Below, one piece after another: positions 1-6,742 of a stretch of DNA of 12,179 nucleotides. The notes under the pieces were generated by a model. It was not told the DNA's origin, ran no database searches, and worked only from the letters and a program-made list of their open reading frames with translations. The translations under genes were made by a program, and so were the position numbers. The stretch is from an uncultured Bacteroides sp. (GTDB lineage: Bacteria; Bacteroidota; Bacteroidia; Bacteroidales; Bacteroidaceae). The DNA lies in assembly GCA_900553815.1 (NCBI GenBank), contig USEY01000073.1, positions 1-12,179 of the forward strand, written 5' to 3'. Numbering within the stretch: position 1 is the stretch's first letter; each line of letters starts with the position of its first letter.

Positions 1-1342
1 CCGTGTAGACACTGACCATCCGCATAATCAGATAGAAAGTATATTGAAAATAACGTTCACGCTCGCTCTCGTCCCCTTTACGACGCATGGTATAGGGAAT
101 GCTTGCAAGAAAAGAAGTGAACATTAGCTGCAGCTTCTCAACTTCTCCGGCCTCCATGGTTTCTACGAGGTCGTCTATCCAGCCTTCCACCCGTTGTTTG
201 GGTTTCAGATAGGAAGTAGCCAACATGGTGACAAAACCGTTCTTTACCTCGTTGTTGGGAAAATCGAGCAAGAACTTGTTCATCCGCATGTTATAATCCT
301 TGATGGTGAGATAACCGCTCTGGTATATCATGGGCAACGGCTTCTCCACATCAGCCTTGTAATCGACAAACTCATCGGGACGATAATATTTGCCTGTCAG
401 TTCATTCAAATTCTCATTGAAGTGAGTCAGCAAGCGGATTAGATAAGTCGGTGTTCCCGAACGGAACCAATAGTCATACACACGTTTACTATCCAGCGCA
501 TTGAGCAAACTGAACGGATTATATACATCCGTCAGGCGGTCACTGAAATGGTAGCCGTCATACTGCCGTTTGAGATGCTGCTTCATTTCCTCGGGGGTAC
601 AGCGATAGTCTGCTGCCATATCGGCAATGGGCTGAAGGAAGTAGTGCTCTATCTCCTCCTGTGTAATGCCACACAAGGCTTCGTAGCGTGCATCCATACT
701 GATGTCCTTCGGTTGATTGAAGCCACTGAATACGCTGACCTGCGAAAACTTTGTCACCCCCGTCAGCAAGACAAACTGAAGATGCTCGTCCGCTCCTTTG
801 AACACGGAATAGAAACCTTTCAGCACGTTGCGATGACGGTCTTCCAGAGCCGGGTCAGCATCGAGCACATCGAGTATCGGCTTGTCGTATTCGTCTATCA
901 GAACCACGCAACGACGACCCGTCTGCCGATGGGCAGCTTCGAGAACCTTGATGAAGCGTCCACCCAGGTCCAGGGTATCTCTGTCGTACGACAATCCGTA
1001 CATCGCTTCCCAATCGGATACATAACCATTCAAACGTTTCTCCAACACCCCTGCTTCGGTGAAATTGGAGCCGTTGAAATCCACATGGAACACAGGATAT
1101 ACTGCCCACTCCGTTTCCAGCCCCTCAATGGCCAGACCGCGGAACAGTTCCTTACGTCCCAGAAAGTAATTCTTCAAGGTAGACACCAGCAGACTCTTTC
1201 CAAAGCGGCGGGGGCGGCTCAGGAAATAAATCTTGCCTTCATGGGTCAGGCTGTAAATCAGGTCCGTCTTGTCAACATAGACAAATCCATCTTCGATGAG
1301 CTGATCAAAGCTCTGCATTCCTATCGGGTATTTCATAAGCAT
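1..1342 (-). CDS. AAA-ATPase-like / PD-(D/E)XK nuclease family protein, C-terminus beyond window
   Basis: The minus strand is open without a stop from an ATG at 1342 to the window edge (about 447 codons), so the gene is cut at its 3' end. Residues 1-20 read MLMKYPIGMQSFDQLIEDGF, the usual opening of the Bacteroidetes AAA-ATPase-like family (Pfam AAA-ATPase_like, normally followed by a C-terminal PDDEXK_9 nuclease-like domain). The Walker A-like motif RPRRFGKS lies at residues 43-50 and the Walker B motif RCVVLIDEYD at 144-153 (D150, E151). A second ATG at 1336 is an equally plausible start. The nuclease-like domain should lie mostly outside the window. The family is highly paralogous in Bacteroides and its physiological role is not established; DNA-related or defence roles are only suggested by the domains. 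A TAnnTTTG promoter box sits 26 bp upstream of the start. Family is confident, function is not. Confidence 0.9.
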   Translation of the reverse strand, partial: MLMKYPIGMQSFDQLIEDGFVYVDKTDLIYSLTHEGKIYFLSRPRRFGKSLLVSTLKNYFLGRKELFRGLAIEGLETEWAVYPVFHVDFNGSNFTEAGVLEKRLNGYVSDWEAMYGLSYDRDTLDLGGRFIKVLEAAHRQTGRRCVVLIDEYDKPILDVLDADPALEDRHRNVLKGFYSVFKGADEHLQFVLLTGVTKFSQVSVFSGFNQPKDISMDARYEALCGITQEEIEHYFLQPIADMAADYRCTPEEMKQHLKRQYDGYHFSDRLTDVYNPFSLLNALDSKRVYDYWFRSGTPTYLIRLLTHFNENLNELTGKYYRPDEFVDYKADVEKPLPMIYQSGYLTIKDYNMRMNKFLLDFPNNEVKNGFVTMLATSYLKPKQRVEGWIDDLVETMEAGEVEKLQLMFTSFLASIPYTMRRKGDESERERYFQYTFYLIMRMVSVYT

Positions 1343-1368
1343 GTTTTTTTATCTATCTTACTTAATTG

Positions 1369-1376
1369 CAAAGATA
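1369..1376 (-). promoter_or_regulatory. Bacteroidetes -7 promoter box for the AAA-ATPase gene
   Basis: The minus strand reads TATCTTTG, an exact match to the Bacteroidetes -7 consensus TAnnTTTG, placed 26 bp before the ATG at 1342. No clear -33 TTTG is visible; that region is occupied by GAATGAA-type repeats. Confidence 0.6.
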
Positions 1377-1381
1377 ACAGA

Positions 1382-1413
1382 TTAAATGAAGAATGAAGAA
1401 AGAAGAAGTAAGA
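1382..1413. repeat. Heptad-like AATGAAG / GAAGAAA simple repeat
   Basis: This purine-rich stretch (plus strand AATGAAGAATGAAGAAAG and continuing) lies between the stop of the outer-membrane barrel gene and the promoter of the AAA-ATPase gene. The same AATGAAGAAT words occur on both strands around 5887-5974, suggesting a dispersed simple repeat. Confidence 0.5.
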
Positions 1414-1435
1414 AATCTGCCAGCCGTTGCCTTAC

Positions 1436-3589
1436 CTACTTGAACCGTGACGTATCCACCTCTTCCCGCTTCTTTTCCTTGTATCCGCCAAACTTCCACG
1501 TGAAGGAGAGACCGACACTGCGGAAGCTGGAGTAATTGTTCGTTACCCATTGCCGGCCATAATGTATTTGCGGACAGGGCATCGATGTCTGAAGGATGTC
1601 GCGGCACCAGGCAGTGAGAACGGCATTGCCGCCAAGGAAGGTGTAACGCAGCGTGGCAGAAAGGTCACCGCAGGTGGGAATATCGTAGATGCCCTGAATG
1701 GCACGCCCCTGCAGTCGTCCGTCGATGGTCAGCCGAATGTCGGGCTTGCGGCTCAGGGTGATGGTGTTGTTCAGCACAGCGATGCCCAACAGGCGATGAC
1801 GGTCGAAGGGAAGGTCGTAGAAGTCGCTGTCCTTCTGACGCATCCACAATCCCAAAAGAGTTAAGCGCGAGTTGAGCCAACGCCCTGCTTTGAAGGGTAC
1901 GGAGGCTTGCAGACCAGCCTGTTGTTCGAAGTCGAAGTTCAGATATTTATACAATTCCAGCAATTCGTCGGGCGACTGATAGAGTGTCTGCACAGCACGG
2001 TCCTTGGTATGATTGAACCAGGCACGGAAAACGTACTTTGACTTCAGAATATAAGTCAACGACGTAGAATAGTCGATGGCAGGCTTCAGCAGCGGGTTGC
2101 CGTGTATCTCGCTGTATCCGCCACCCAAGTAAGAGATGACATCCTGTACCGCCCAATAAGCGGGATAGCTTTTGTCGCTGCTGAAGTTGAGTTGGAGGAT
2201 GTGTCCGTCGGCAGGCAGGTAGGTCAGGTTAAGGACAGGATAGACGTCCCACTCATCCCAAACGGGTGTCTTATAGCGCTCCACGGCCAACGAGAAGTCG
2301 GTCATCAGCTTCTGCCCGAAGGATTTGCTGAAACCAGCATACAGGTTGAGTGTCTGCTCGCGGCGGCGCGACTTGACGTCAGCAGGCAAAGCTGATTCTT
2401 CATTCATCGTTCCTCGTTCACCATTCTCATACGTTTGGTACGAGTTATCCACACTCGTAGTGTAAACCGCCCCATAATTCAGCCCCCAGCCGTTCTTCAG
2501 CTGATGTTCCTGAGCAAGATAAAACTTCCAGGCATTGATGCGCTGCCCGTCTTCGGTATAGAAGTTGAGGAAATCATCGCCCATACGGCTGTGCAACAGC
2601 TGATTGCCTGGCGCGTTGTACCACGTGAACTCGGCACCAGCTTTCAGCCCAATGGGTGTCTGATAATCCAGGCGACCGTTGTGCAACCACGAGGTCTGCT
2701 CGCTCAGGCTTTCGGCTGTCTGTGTCCCTGTAGAGCTCTGACTGGTATGACCGGTTGAATAACTACCGTTATAGACAAAGCTCAGCGAATGGTTCTCTGC
2801 CAGCGCATAGTCCGTACCCAGGCGGAAGTTGTGGGTATGGCTGCGGCCGCGCATCTCCTCGTAGTTGTCGATGAGATGCGTCGAGCCATCGGCCTGCTGC
2901 CAGTGACGGGCTTCCTTGTCGGTGGTGTTGAAGCTGTCGCCATGGCTGTGAGAGTAAAGAAAGTCAGCAGAGAATTTATTTCCATTATATAGCAGGGATG
3001 CCCGTTCCTCGAACGAAGCTTCATGTTCCTGATTGTACTTGCCATACAACTCGCCCTGCACCACACCGGGGTCGCCTATGCGACGACGCAGGCGGACATT
3101 AATCATGGCACCGCGTACCTGGTAGCGGGCCGGTGCATTATACATCACTTCGACGCGCTCTATGCGGTCGGCTGACATAGACTTCAGCAGAGCATAAAGC
3201 TGGTCGGTACTCATATTGGTCACCTTGCCATCGAGCACCACAGTGACGCCCTGCATGCCCAGCTTCAGCGCACCATCCTGCTCTACCACACCGGGCAGTT
3301 CCTTCAGTGCCTCGTAAATGTTATCGACCGGTCGGTCCTGAATCATACGCGGCAAGTCATACTCCAATTTGCCGGCCGAAGCTCTGACCACAGGCCGTTC
3401 GCCCACCACCATTACCTCGGGCAGATGGCGGTAAAGGCTATCCATGCGGGCATCGCCGGTGATGAGGCTATCGGCCGACAATGTCGGCACATCTTCCTGT
3501 TTGTTTTCCTGGGCTGGCAAAGGCAAGGGCATCAGCAGGCAAGCACCCGCCATACCTATCCATAATAAAATTTCCAATCGTTTCATCAT
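1436..3589 (-). CDS. Outer-membrane beta-barrel protein, TonB-dependent-receptor-like (family 3)
   Basis: A 717-residue protein read from the ATG at 3589; the frame also stays open from a TTG at 3610, and a second ATG follows at 3586. Residues 1-26 form a signal peptide (MMKRLEILLWIG core, likely cleavage after LPLPA). A plug-like domain spans about 58-165, with PVDNIYEALKELPGV (87-101), VTVVLDGKV (115-123) and ADRIERVEVMYNAPARYQVR (140-159). The remainder alternates hydrophobic and polar residues, with many aromatic strands, and ends in a charged tail. This fits outer membrane beta-barrel family 3 (OMP_b-brl_3), related to TonB-dependent receptors. The N-terminal carboxypeptidase-regulatory-like domain common in such proteins is absent: only about 30 residues separate the signal peptide from the plug. 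The substrate is unknown. The gene is divergent from the DUF6078 gene across an array of 10-bp direct repeats, and a two-component system lies nearby. Confidence 0.88.
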   Translation of the reverse strand: MMKRLEILLWIGMAGACLLMPLPLPAQENKQEDVPTLSADSLITGDARMDSLYRHLPEVMVVGERPVVRASAGKLEYDLPRMIQDRPVDNIYEALKELPGVVEQDGALKLGMQGVTVVLDGKVTNMSTDQLYALLKSMSADRIERVEVMYNAPARYQVRGAMINVRLRRRIGDPGVVQGELYGKYNQEHEASFEERASLLYNGNKFSADFLYSHSHGDSFNTTDKEARHWQQADGSTHLIDNYEEMRGRSHTHNFRLGTDYALAENHSLSFVYNGSYSTGHTSQSSTGTQTAESLSEQTSWLHNGRLDYQTPIGLKAGAEFTWYNAPGNQLLHSRMGDDFLNFYTEDGQRINAWKFYLAQEHQLKNGWGLNYGAVYTTSVDNSYQTYENGERGTMNEESALPADVKSRRREQTLNLYAGFSKSFGQKLMTDFSLAVERYKTPVWDEWDVYPVLNLTYLPADGHILQLNFSSDKSYPAYWAVQDVISYLGGGYSEIHGNPLLKPAIDYSTSLTYILKSKYVFRAWFNHTKDRAVQTLYQSPDELLELYKYLNFDFEQQAGLQASVPFKAGRWLNSRLTLLGLWMRQKDSDFYDLPFDRHRLLGIAVLNNTITLSRKPDIRLTIDGRLQGRAIQGIYDIPTCGDLSATLRYTFLGGNAVLTAWCRDILQTSMPCPQIHYGRQWVTNNYSSFRSVGLSFTWKFGGYKEKKREEVDTSRFK

Positions 3590-3617
3590 TATCCGTATGT
3601 TATGTTTCAATCAAGGG

Positions 3618-3625
3618 CAAAGGTC
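3618..3625 (-). promoter_or_regulatory. Possible -7 box for the outer-membrane barrel gene
   Basis: The minus strand reads GACCTTTG, one mismatch from TAnnTTTG at the first position. It lies 28 bp before the ATG at 3589 and 30 bp downstream, in the minus-strand direction, of the 10-bp repeat array. Weak match; the placement is reasonable for an activated promoter. Confidence 0.35.
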
Positions 3626-3655
3626 GGCAGAAAGAAGCAGACGACATGTTATCGC

Positions 3656-3707
3656 AGGCTTACGAAGTCTTACCAAGTGTTACCGGAAGTCTTATTTAGT
3701 CTTACCA
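3656..3707. repeat. Five 10-bp direct repeats, consensus AGTCTTACCA (candidate operator array)
   Basis: Units are 3656-3665 AGGCTTACGA, 3666-3675 AGTCTTACCA, 3676-3685 AGTGTTACCG, then a 2-bp insertion, 3688-3697 AGTCTTATTT and 3698-3707 AGTCTTACCA. Two units are identical and the other three match 7 or 8 of 10 positions. The period is one helical turn, as in binding sites of OmpR-family response regulators, which bind direct repeats head to tail. The array ends 27 bp before the plus-strand -7 box at 3735 and 30 bp from the minus-strand candidate box at 3625, a typical activator position for both divergent genes. An OmpR-family regulator is encoded at 5993-6688; that it binds here is inference. 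Confidence 0.7.
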
Positions 3708-3734
3708 TGAAAGAGGAATAATGAAATAATACAT

Positions 3735-3742
3735 TATTTTTG
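3735..3742 (+). promoter_or_regulatory. Bacteroidetes -7 promoter box for the DUF6078 gene
   Basis: TATTTTTG matches TAnnTTTG exactly and lies 25 bp before the ATG at 3768. No -33 TTTG is seen at the expected distance, which fits dependence on an activator bound at the adjacent repeat array. Confidence 0.6.
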
Positions 3743-3767
3743 TAGCATAGATAAAAACAGCAATAAT

Positions 3768-4238
3768 ATGGAACAGGATATGACAGAAACCGGCTATAAC
3801 TTTTGCGACAATGCTCCCGAGAACTTCAGCTTCTGCTTCAACAAAGAATGCACCACGGCAGACAAATGCCTGCGCGCACTGGCCGCACGCGACCTTACCC
3901 CAAAACGCAGGAACATCAGCATCATCAACCCCTTGCAGGTCAATCCCGAAGGCGGGGCTGCATGCCCGTTTTTCCGTATGGCAGAAAAGCAGCGGATAGC
4001 ATACGGATTTCAGAAAGCTATGAACCAAGTGAAGCACGGGGAAATAAGAATGGTAAGGGCACGCCTCATAGGCCTGAACAGCCGGCGTACCTTCTATTAC
4101 CAGTTAAGTGGCGAAAAGCCTATCTATCCAGCCACACAACGGAGAATAATCGCCATACTGGCCGCATGCGGAGTTCCTCAACCCATAGAGTTCGACCGCT
4201 ACGACTATCAGTACGTATGGGAATCGTATAATATATAG
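3768..4238 (+). CDS. DUF6078 family protein, cysteine-containing
   Basis: A 156-residue soluble protein with no signal peptide or membrane segment. It resembles the Bacteroidales DUF6078 family from memory of the pattern: an N-terminal block with C23-x4-C28-x5-C34, then INPLQV (53-58), ACPFF (65-69), a basic middle with SRRTFYYQLSGE (105-116), and a C-terminal YDYQYVWE (145-152). Cysteines 23, 28, 34 and 66 could form a metal or iron-sulfur site, but no binding is established and the function is unknown. The ATG at 3768 follows an A-rich leader (ATAAAAACAGCAATA), as is usual in this phylum; a second in-frame ATG follows four codons later. The gene is divergent from the outer-membrane barrel gene and lies downstream of the 10-bp repeat array, with the histidine kinase gene 135 bp downstream on the same strand. 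Confidence 0.8.
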   Translation: MEQDMTETGYNFCDNAPENFSFCFNKECTTADKCLRALAARDLTPKRRNISIINPLQVNPEGGAACPFFRMAEKQRIAYGFQKAMNQVKHGEIRMVRARLIGLNSRRTFYYQLSGEKPIYPATQRRIIAILAACGVPQPIEFDRYDYQYVWESYNI

Positions 4239-4244
4239 TTTCAT

Positions 4245-4331
4245 TTGTGCACAACGGCGTGCACAGTTGTGCATACATGTTTGCACAGTTGTGCATGTGT
4301 TTCTGCACAAACGTGCATCAATAGGTGCACA
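4245..4331. repeat. Tandem 22-bp-period palindromes (TGCACA-N2/3-TGTGCA) upstream of the kinase gene
   Basis: TGCACA occurs at 4260, 4282, 4304 and 4326, exactly 22 bp apart. The 15-mer TGCACAGTTGTGCAT is repeated exactly at 4260-4274 and 4282-4296; 4304-4318 is a variant (TGCACAAACGTGCAT), and 4326-4331 is a half unit. Each full unit is an inverted repeat, TGCACA then TGTGCA or CGTGCA. A perfect 10-bp palindrome, TTGTGCACAA, stands just upstream at 4245-4254. The array ends 42 bp before the histidine kinase ATG. Dyad symmetry with two-turn spacing suggests cooperative binding of a dimeric protein; hairpins in the leader or after the DUF6078 gene are the alternative. No known operator is recognised with certainty. 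Confidence 0.8.
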
Positions 4332-4373
4332 AACACTGAACATACAAGAGCCACACCATATACTTAAACAGAC

Positions 4374-5912
4374 ATGAAGCTACCCTCCAAATACATCGTC
4401 CTGCTTGTAGTCCTATCGCTGGCAGGCATCTTTGCCTATCAGGCCTACTGGCTGACGGGACTCTACCGCACCATGCGCACCGACCTGGAGCGCAACATCA
4501 TGGAGGCCATACGCATCAGCGACTACAACGAGATGCTGATACGCATCGAACGCTTGCAGGAAAGAAACAGAGAGCATGGCGAGATGTCTGTCTCCACCGG
4601 TTTTGATAGCGAGGGCAAGCAATTTGTGCGGAGCAGTACCGTACTGCATCAGGTATCTGACACTGTGATAGAGGGCTTCACCGCCCAAAACGATACCCTT
4701 CGAAGGGTAGAAACTGACACGGTGCGTCCTCAAGCCATGCTCCATGCCAACGAGGGGTTTGACATGATGCTGCACAACCAAAGCACCATGACCGGGATGG
4801 CCATCTACCTGCAACGCGGACTACACTCGGGGCTCGACATTATGACAAGTCCCGAATTCAGCGTCTACGACAGCCTGGTCAGCGCCCGCCTGAGCGAACT
4901 GAACATCCCCATCCGTTACCGGCTACAGTACCTCTACTCAGGCTATGATGTCAATGACCGTTGGCTCTATACCGATACCCTGGCCACAGGAGGCACGCCG
5001 GGATACACGCCCGGTACCGATGCTGTCAGCTATCAGTATGCGTTTTCCTCCTCCGGACACGACGTCTACCGCCTCACCACCGAACCTCTGAGTGGACTTG
5101 TCCTGAGACAGATGGCAGGCATACTGGCCACCTCGCTGGTCATACTAATCATATTGGGTTTCTCCTTCTGGTATCTCATCCGCACCATCCTGCGACAGAA
5201 AACGCTGGAGGAAATGAAGAGCGACTTCACCAACAACATTACCCACGAACTGAAGACCCCCATCGCCGTGGCCTACGCTGCCACCGACGCCCTGCTCAAC
5301 TTCCAACAGGCTGACAACCCGGCCAAGCGCGAACGCTACCTGCGCATCTGTCAGGAACAGCTGCAACGGCTGGGCGGGCTGGTGGAGCAGATTCTCTCCA
5401 TGTCGATAGAAAGGCGAAAAACCTTCCGTCTGAAGCTGGAGGAAGTGAGACTGAGCGACCTCCTGCCTGCCCTGGCCGAGCAACACAAGCTGAAGGCCGA
5501 CAAGCCCACGGATATCCGACTGGACATCACACCCGCCGACCTGACCGCCTACGCCGACCGCACGCACTTGTCCAATATCCTGAGCAACCTGCTGGACAAT
5601 GCCGTGAAATATTCTGCCGGAAAGGCCGACATTGTTGTCAGCTGCCACTTTGTGGAGCATGACGGACAGAAGTATACGGAAATCAGCGTCCTGGACCATG
5701 GCATCGGCATCGCCCGCGACCGCCTGCCCCATGTATTCGACAAGTTCTACCGTGTGCCCACAGGCAACCTCCACGAGGTAAAAGGCTATGGATTAGGCCT
5801 CTTTTATGTCAAGACAATGGTAGAGAAGCACAACGGCACAGTGGAGGTGAGAAGCGAGCCGGGTCGGGGAAGCGAGTTTATAGTTAAATTAAGAATGAAA
5901 GATGAGGAATGA
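4374..5912 (+). CDS. Membrane sensor histidine kinase (HisKA + HATPase_c)
   Basis: A 512-residue kinase of an orthodox two-component system. TM1 is at about 7-30 (KYIVLLVVLSLAGIFAYQAY), a periplasmic sensor region of about 215 residues without a recognised fold follows, and TM2 is at 245-270. TM2 leads almost directly into the HisKA dimerisation helix with H-box NNITHELKTP, where H291 is the phosphoacceptor. No HAMP domain fits in between. The ATPase domain has N-box LLDNAVKYS (N409), G1 DHGIGI (441-446), F-box FDKFYR and G2 GYGLGLF (471-477). It should autophosphorylate and pass phosphate to D54 of the response regulator encoded 80 bp downstream. The ligand is unknown. It resembles the Bacteroides RprX type in layout, but orthology cannot be claimed. 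The final codons and stop fall inside an AATTAAGAATGAA repeat. The palindrome array lies just upstream. Confidence 0.93.
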   Translation: MKLPSKYIVLLVVLSLAGIFAYQAYWLTGLYRTMRTDLERNIMEAIRISDYNEMLIRIERLQERNREHGEMSVSTGFDSEGKQFVRSSTVLHQVSDTVIEGFTAQNDTLRRVETDTVRPQAMLHANEGFDMMLHNQSTMTGMAIYLQRGLHSGLDIMTSPEFSVYDSLVSARLSELNIPIRYRLQYLYSGYDVNDRWLYTDTLATGGTPGYTPGTDAVSYQYAFSSSGHDVYRLTTEPLSGLVLRQMAGILATSLVILIILGFSFWYLIRTILRQKTLEEMKSDFTNNITHELKTPIAVAYAATDALLNFQQADNPAKRERYLRICQEQLQRLGGLVEQILSMSIERRKTFRLKLEEVRLSDLLPALAEQHKLKADKPTDIRLDITPADLTAYADRTHLSNILSNLLDNAVKYSAGKADIVVSCHFVEHDGQKYTEISVLDHGIGIARDRLPHVFDKFYRVPTGNLHEVKGYGLGLFYVKTMVEKHNGTVEVRSEPGRGSEFIVKLRMKDEE

Positions 5913-5974
5913 AGAATCTTCTGGTGGCACAACTTCCCCGCTGCCCCTAATTCTTCATTCTTAATTCTTCATTC
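5887..5974. repeat. Inverted AATTAAGAATGAA / TTCATTCTTAATT repeats between kinase and regulator
   Basis: AATTAAGAATGAA (5887-5899) is exactly complementary to TTCATTCTTAATT (5954-5966). GAATGAAGAAT (5907-5917) is exactly complementary to ATTCTTCATTC, which occurs twice (5950-5960 and 5964-5974). The left arms include the last codons and the stop of the kinase gene. The transcript could fold into alternative stems that close around a C-rich loop, upstream of the regulator start at 5993. Similar AATGAAGAAT words lie at 1382-1413. This could be an intraoperonic RNA structure or only a dispersed simple repeat. Confidence 0.65.
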
Positions 5975-5992
5975 ATCATTAATACCGTTTTT

Positions 5993-6688
5993 ATGGAAAA
6001 GATAAAAGTACTTCTGGTAGAGGATGAACAGACCCTCGCCATGATTATCAAGGATACACTGGATGGTCAGGGCTTCGACATCCATACGGCTGTCGATGGT
6101 GAGGAAGGCCTGCGGCAGTTCTTCGACCTGCGCCCCGACGTGCTGGTGGCCGACGTGATGATGCCCCGCATGGACGGGTTTGAGATGGTGCGCCGCATCC
6201 GCCAGACTGACCGACACACGCCAGTGCTGTTCCTCACCGCCCGCTCGGCCGTGAACGACGTGGTAGAAGGCTTCGAACTAGGTGCCAACGACTATCTGAA
6301 GAAACCCTTTGGCATGCAGGAGCTCATCGTGCGCATCAAGGCTCTGTTGGGCCGTGCCTGCACCTACACGCCCCCGGCTGAACAGGAAACAGACATGTAT
6401 GACATCGGCATTTACCGCTTCGATGTCCGCCGCCAGTCGCTGTATCATGAAGGCATCAGTCAGGAACTATCCCACCGCGAATCAGAAATACTTCGTCGGT
6501 TGTGTCAAAACCGCGACTGCGTGGTCAACATGCAAGACATTCTGCTCGACCTCTGGGGCGATGACACGTTTTTCAACCAGCGCAGCCTGCATGTATTCAT
6601 CACCAAGCTGCGCCGCAAACTGGCTAAGGACGACCGTATACGTATCATCAATGTGCGCGGTGTGGGCTATAAACTGATTGTAGGATGA
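5993..6688 (+). CDS. OmpR-family response regulator (receiver + winged-helix DNA-binding domain)
   Basis: A 231-residue regulator. The receiver domain (about 4-120) has acidic residues D11 and E12, phosphoacceptor D54 in LVADVMMPRMDGF, T82 and K104 in YLKKPF. The C-terminal winged helix (about 135-229) has the family hallmarks LSHRESEILRRL (159-170), FFNQRSLHVFITKLRRKL (193-210) and INVRGVGYKLI (219-229). It is the partner of the histidine kinase directly upstream, 80 bp apart and in the same direction. OmpR-family members usually bind direct repeats 10-11 bp apart, and the array at 3656-3707 fits that spacing. Targets are inferred, not shown. It looks like a paralogue of Bacteroides RprY rather than RprY itself, so no symbol is assigned. 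Confidence 0.94.
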   Translation: MEKIKVLLVEDEQTLAMIIKDTLDGQGFDIHTAVDGEEGLRQFFDLRPDVLVADVMMPRMDGFEMVRRIRQTDRHTPVLFLTARSAVNDVVEGFELGANDYLKKPFGMQELIVRIKALLGRACTYTPPAEQETDMYDIGIYRFDVRRQSLYHEGISQELSHRESEILRRLCQNRDCVVNMQDILLDLWGDDTFFNQRSLHVFITKLRRKLAKDDRIRIINVRGVGYKLIVG

Positions 6689-6742
6689 ATACGATAGAAC
6701 AAACCTATATTGTTAAACCCCATTAATACAGACAGTACAATC

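Noticed and set aside
548..1396. Plus-strand open frame of 282 codons
   Set aside because: It lies antisense to the AAA-ATPase-like gene, whose motifs are clear on the minus strand; the plus frame has no recognisable domain.
3539..3589. Lipoprotein signal (cysteine at residue 17) in the barrel protein
   Set aside because: The residues before the cysteine (AGA) do not form a proper lipobox, and the signal peptide continues to LPLPA; beta-barrel proteins are not expected to be lipidated here.
3589..3610. TTG start for the outer-membrane barrel gene
   Set aside because: Two ATG codons at 3589 and 3586 begin a normal signal peptide, and the extra residues add nothing recognisable.
4245..4331. 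CRISPR array
   Set aside because: Period of 22 bp with palindromic units and no unique spacers of 30 bases or more; no cas genes nearby.
4104..4343. Minus-strand cysteine-rich small open frame across the palindrome array
   Set aside because: Its cysteines come from translating the repeated TGCACA/TGTGCA words, and it overlaps the DUF6078 gene antisense. No evidence of a real peptide.
5145..5774. Minus-strand 209-codon open frame inside the kinase gene
   Set aside because: Shadow of a G+C-rich coding region; the kinase frame carries every catalytic motif.
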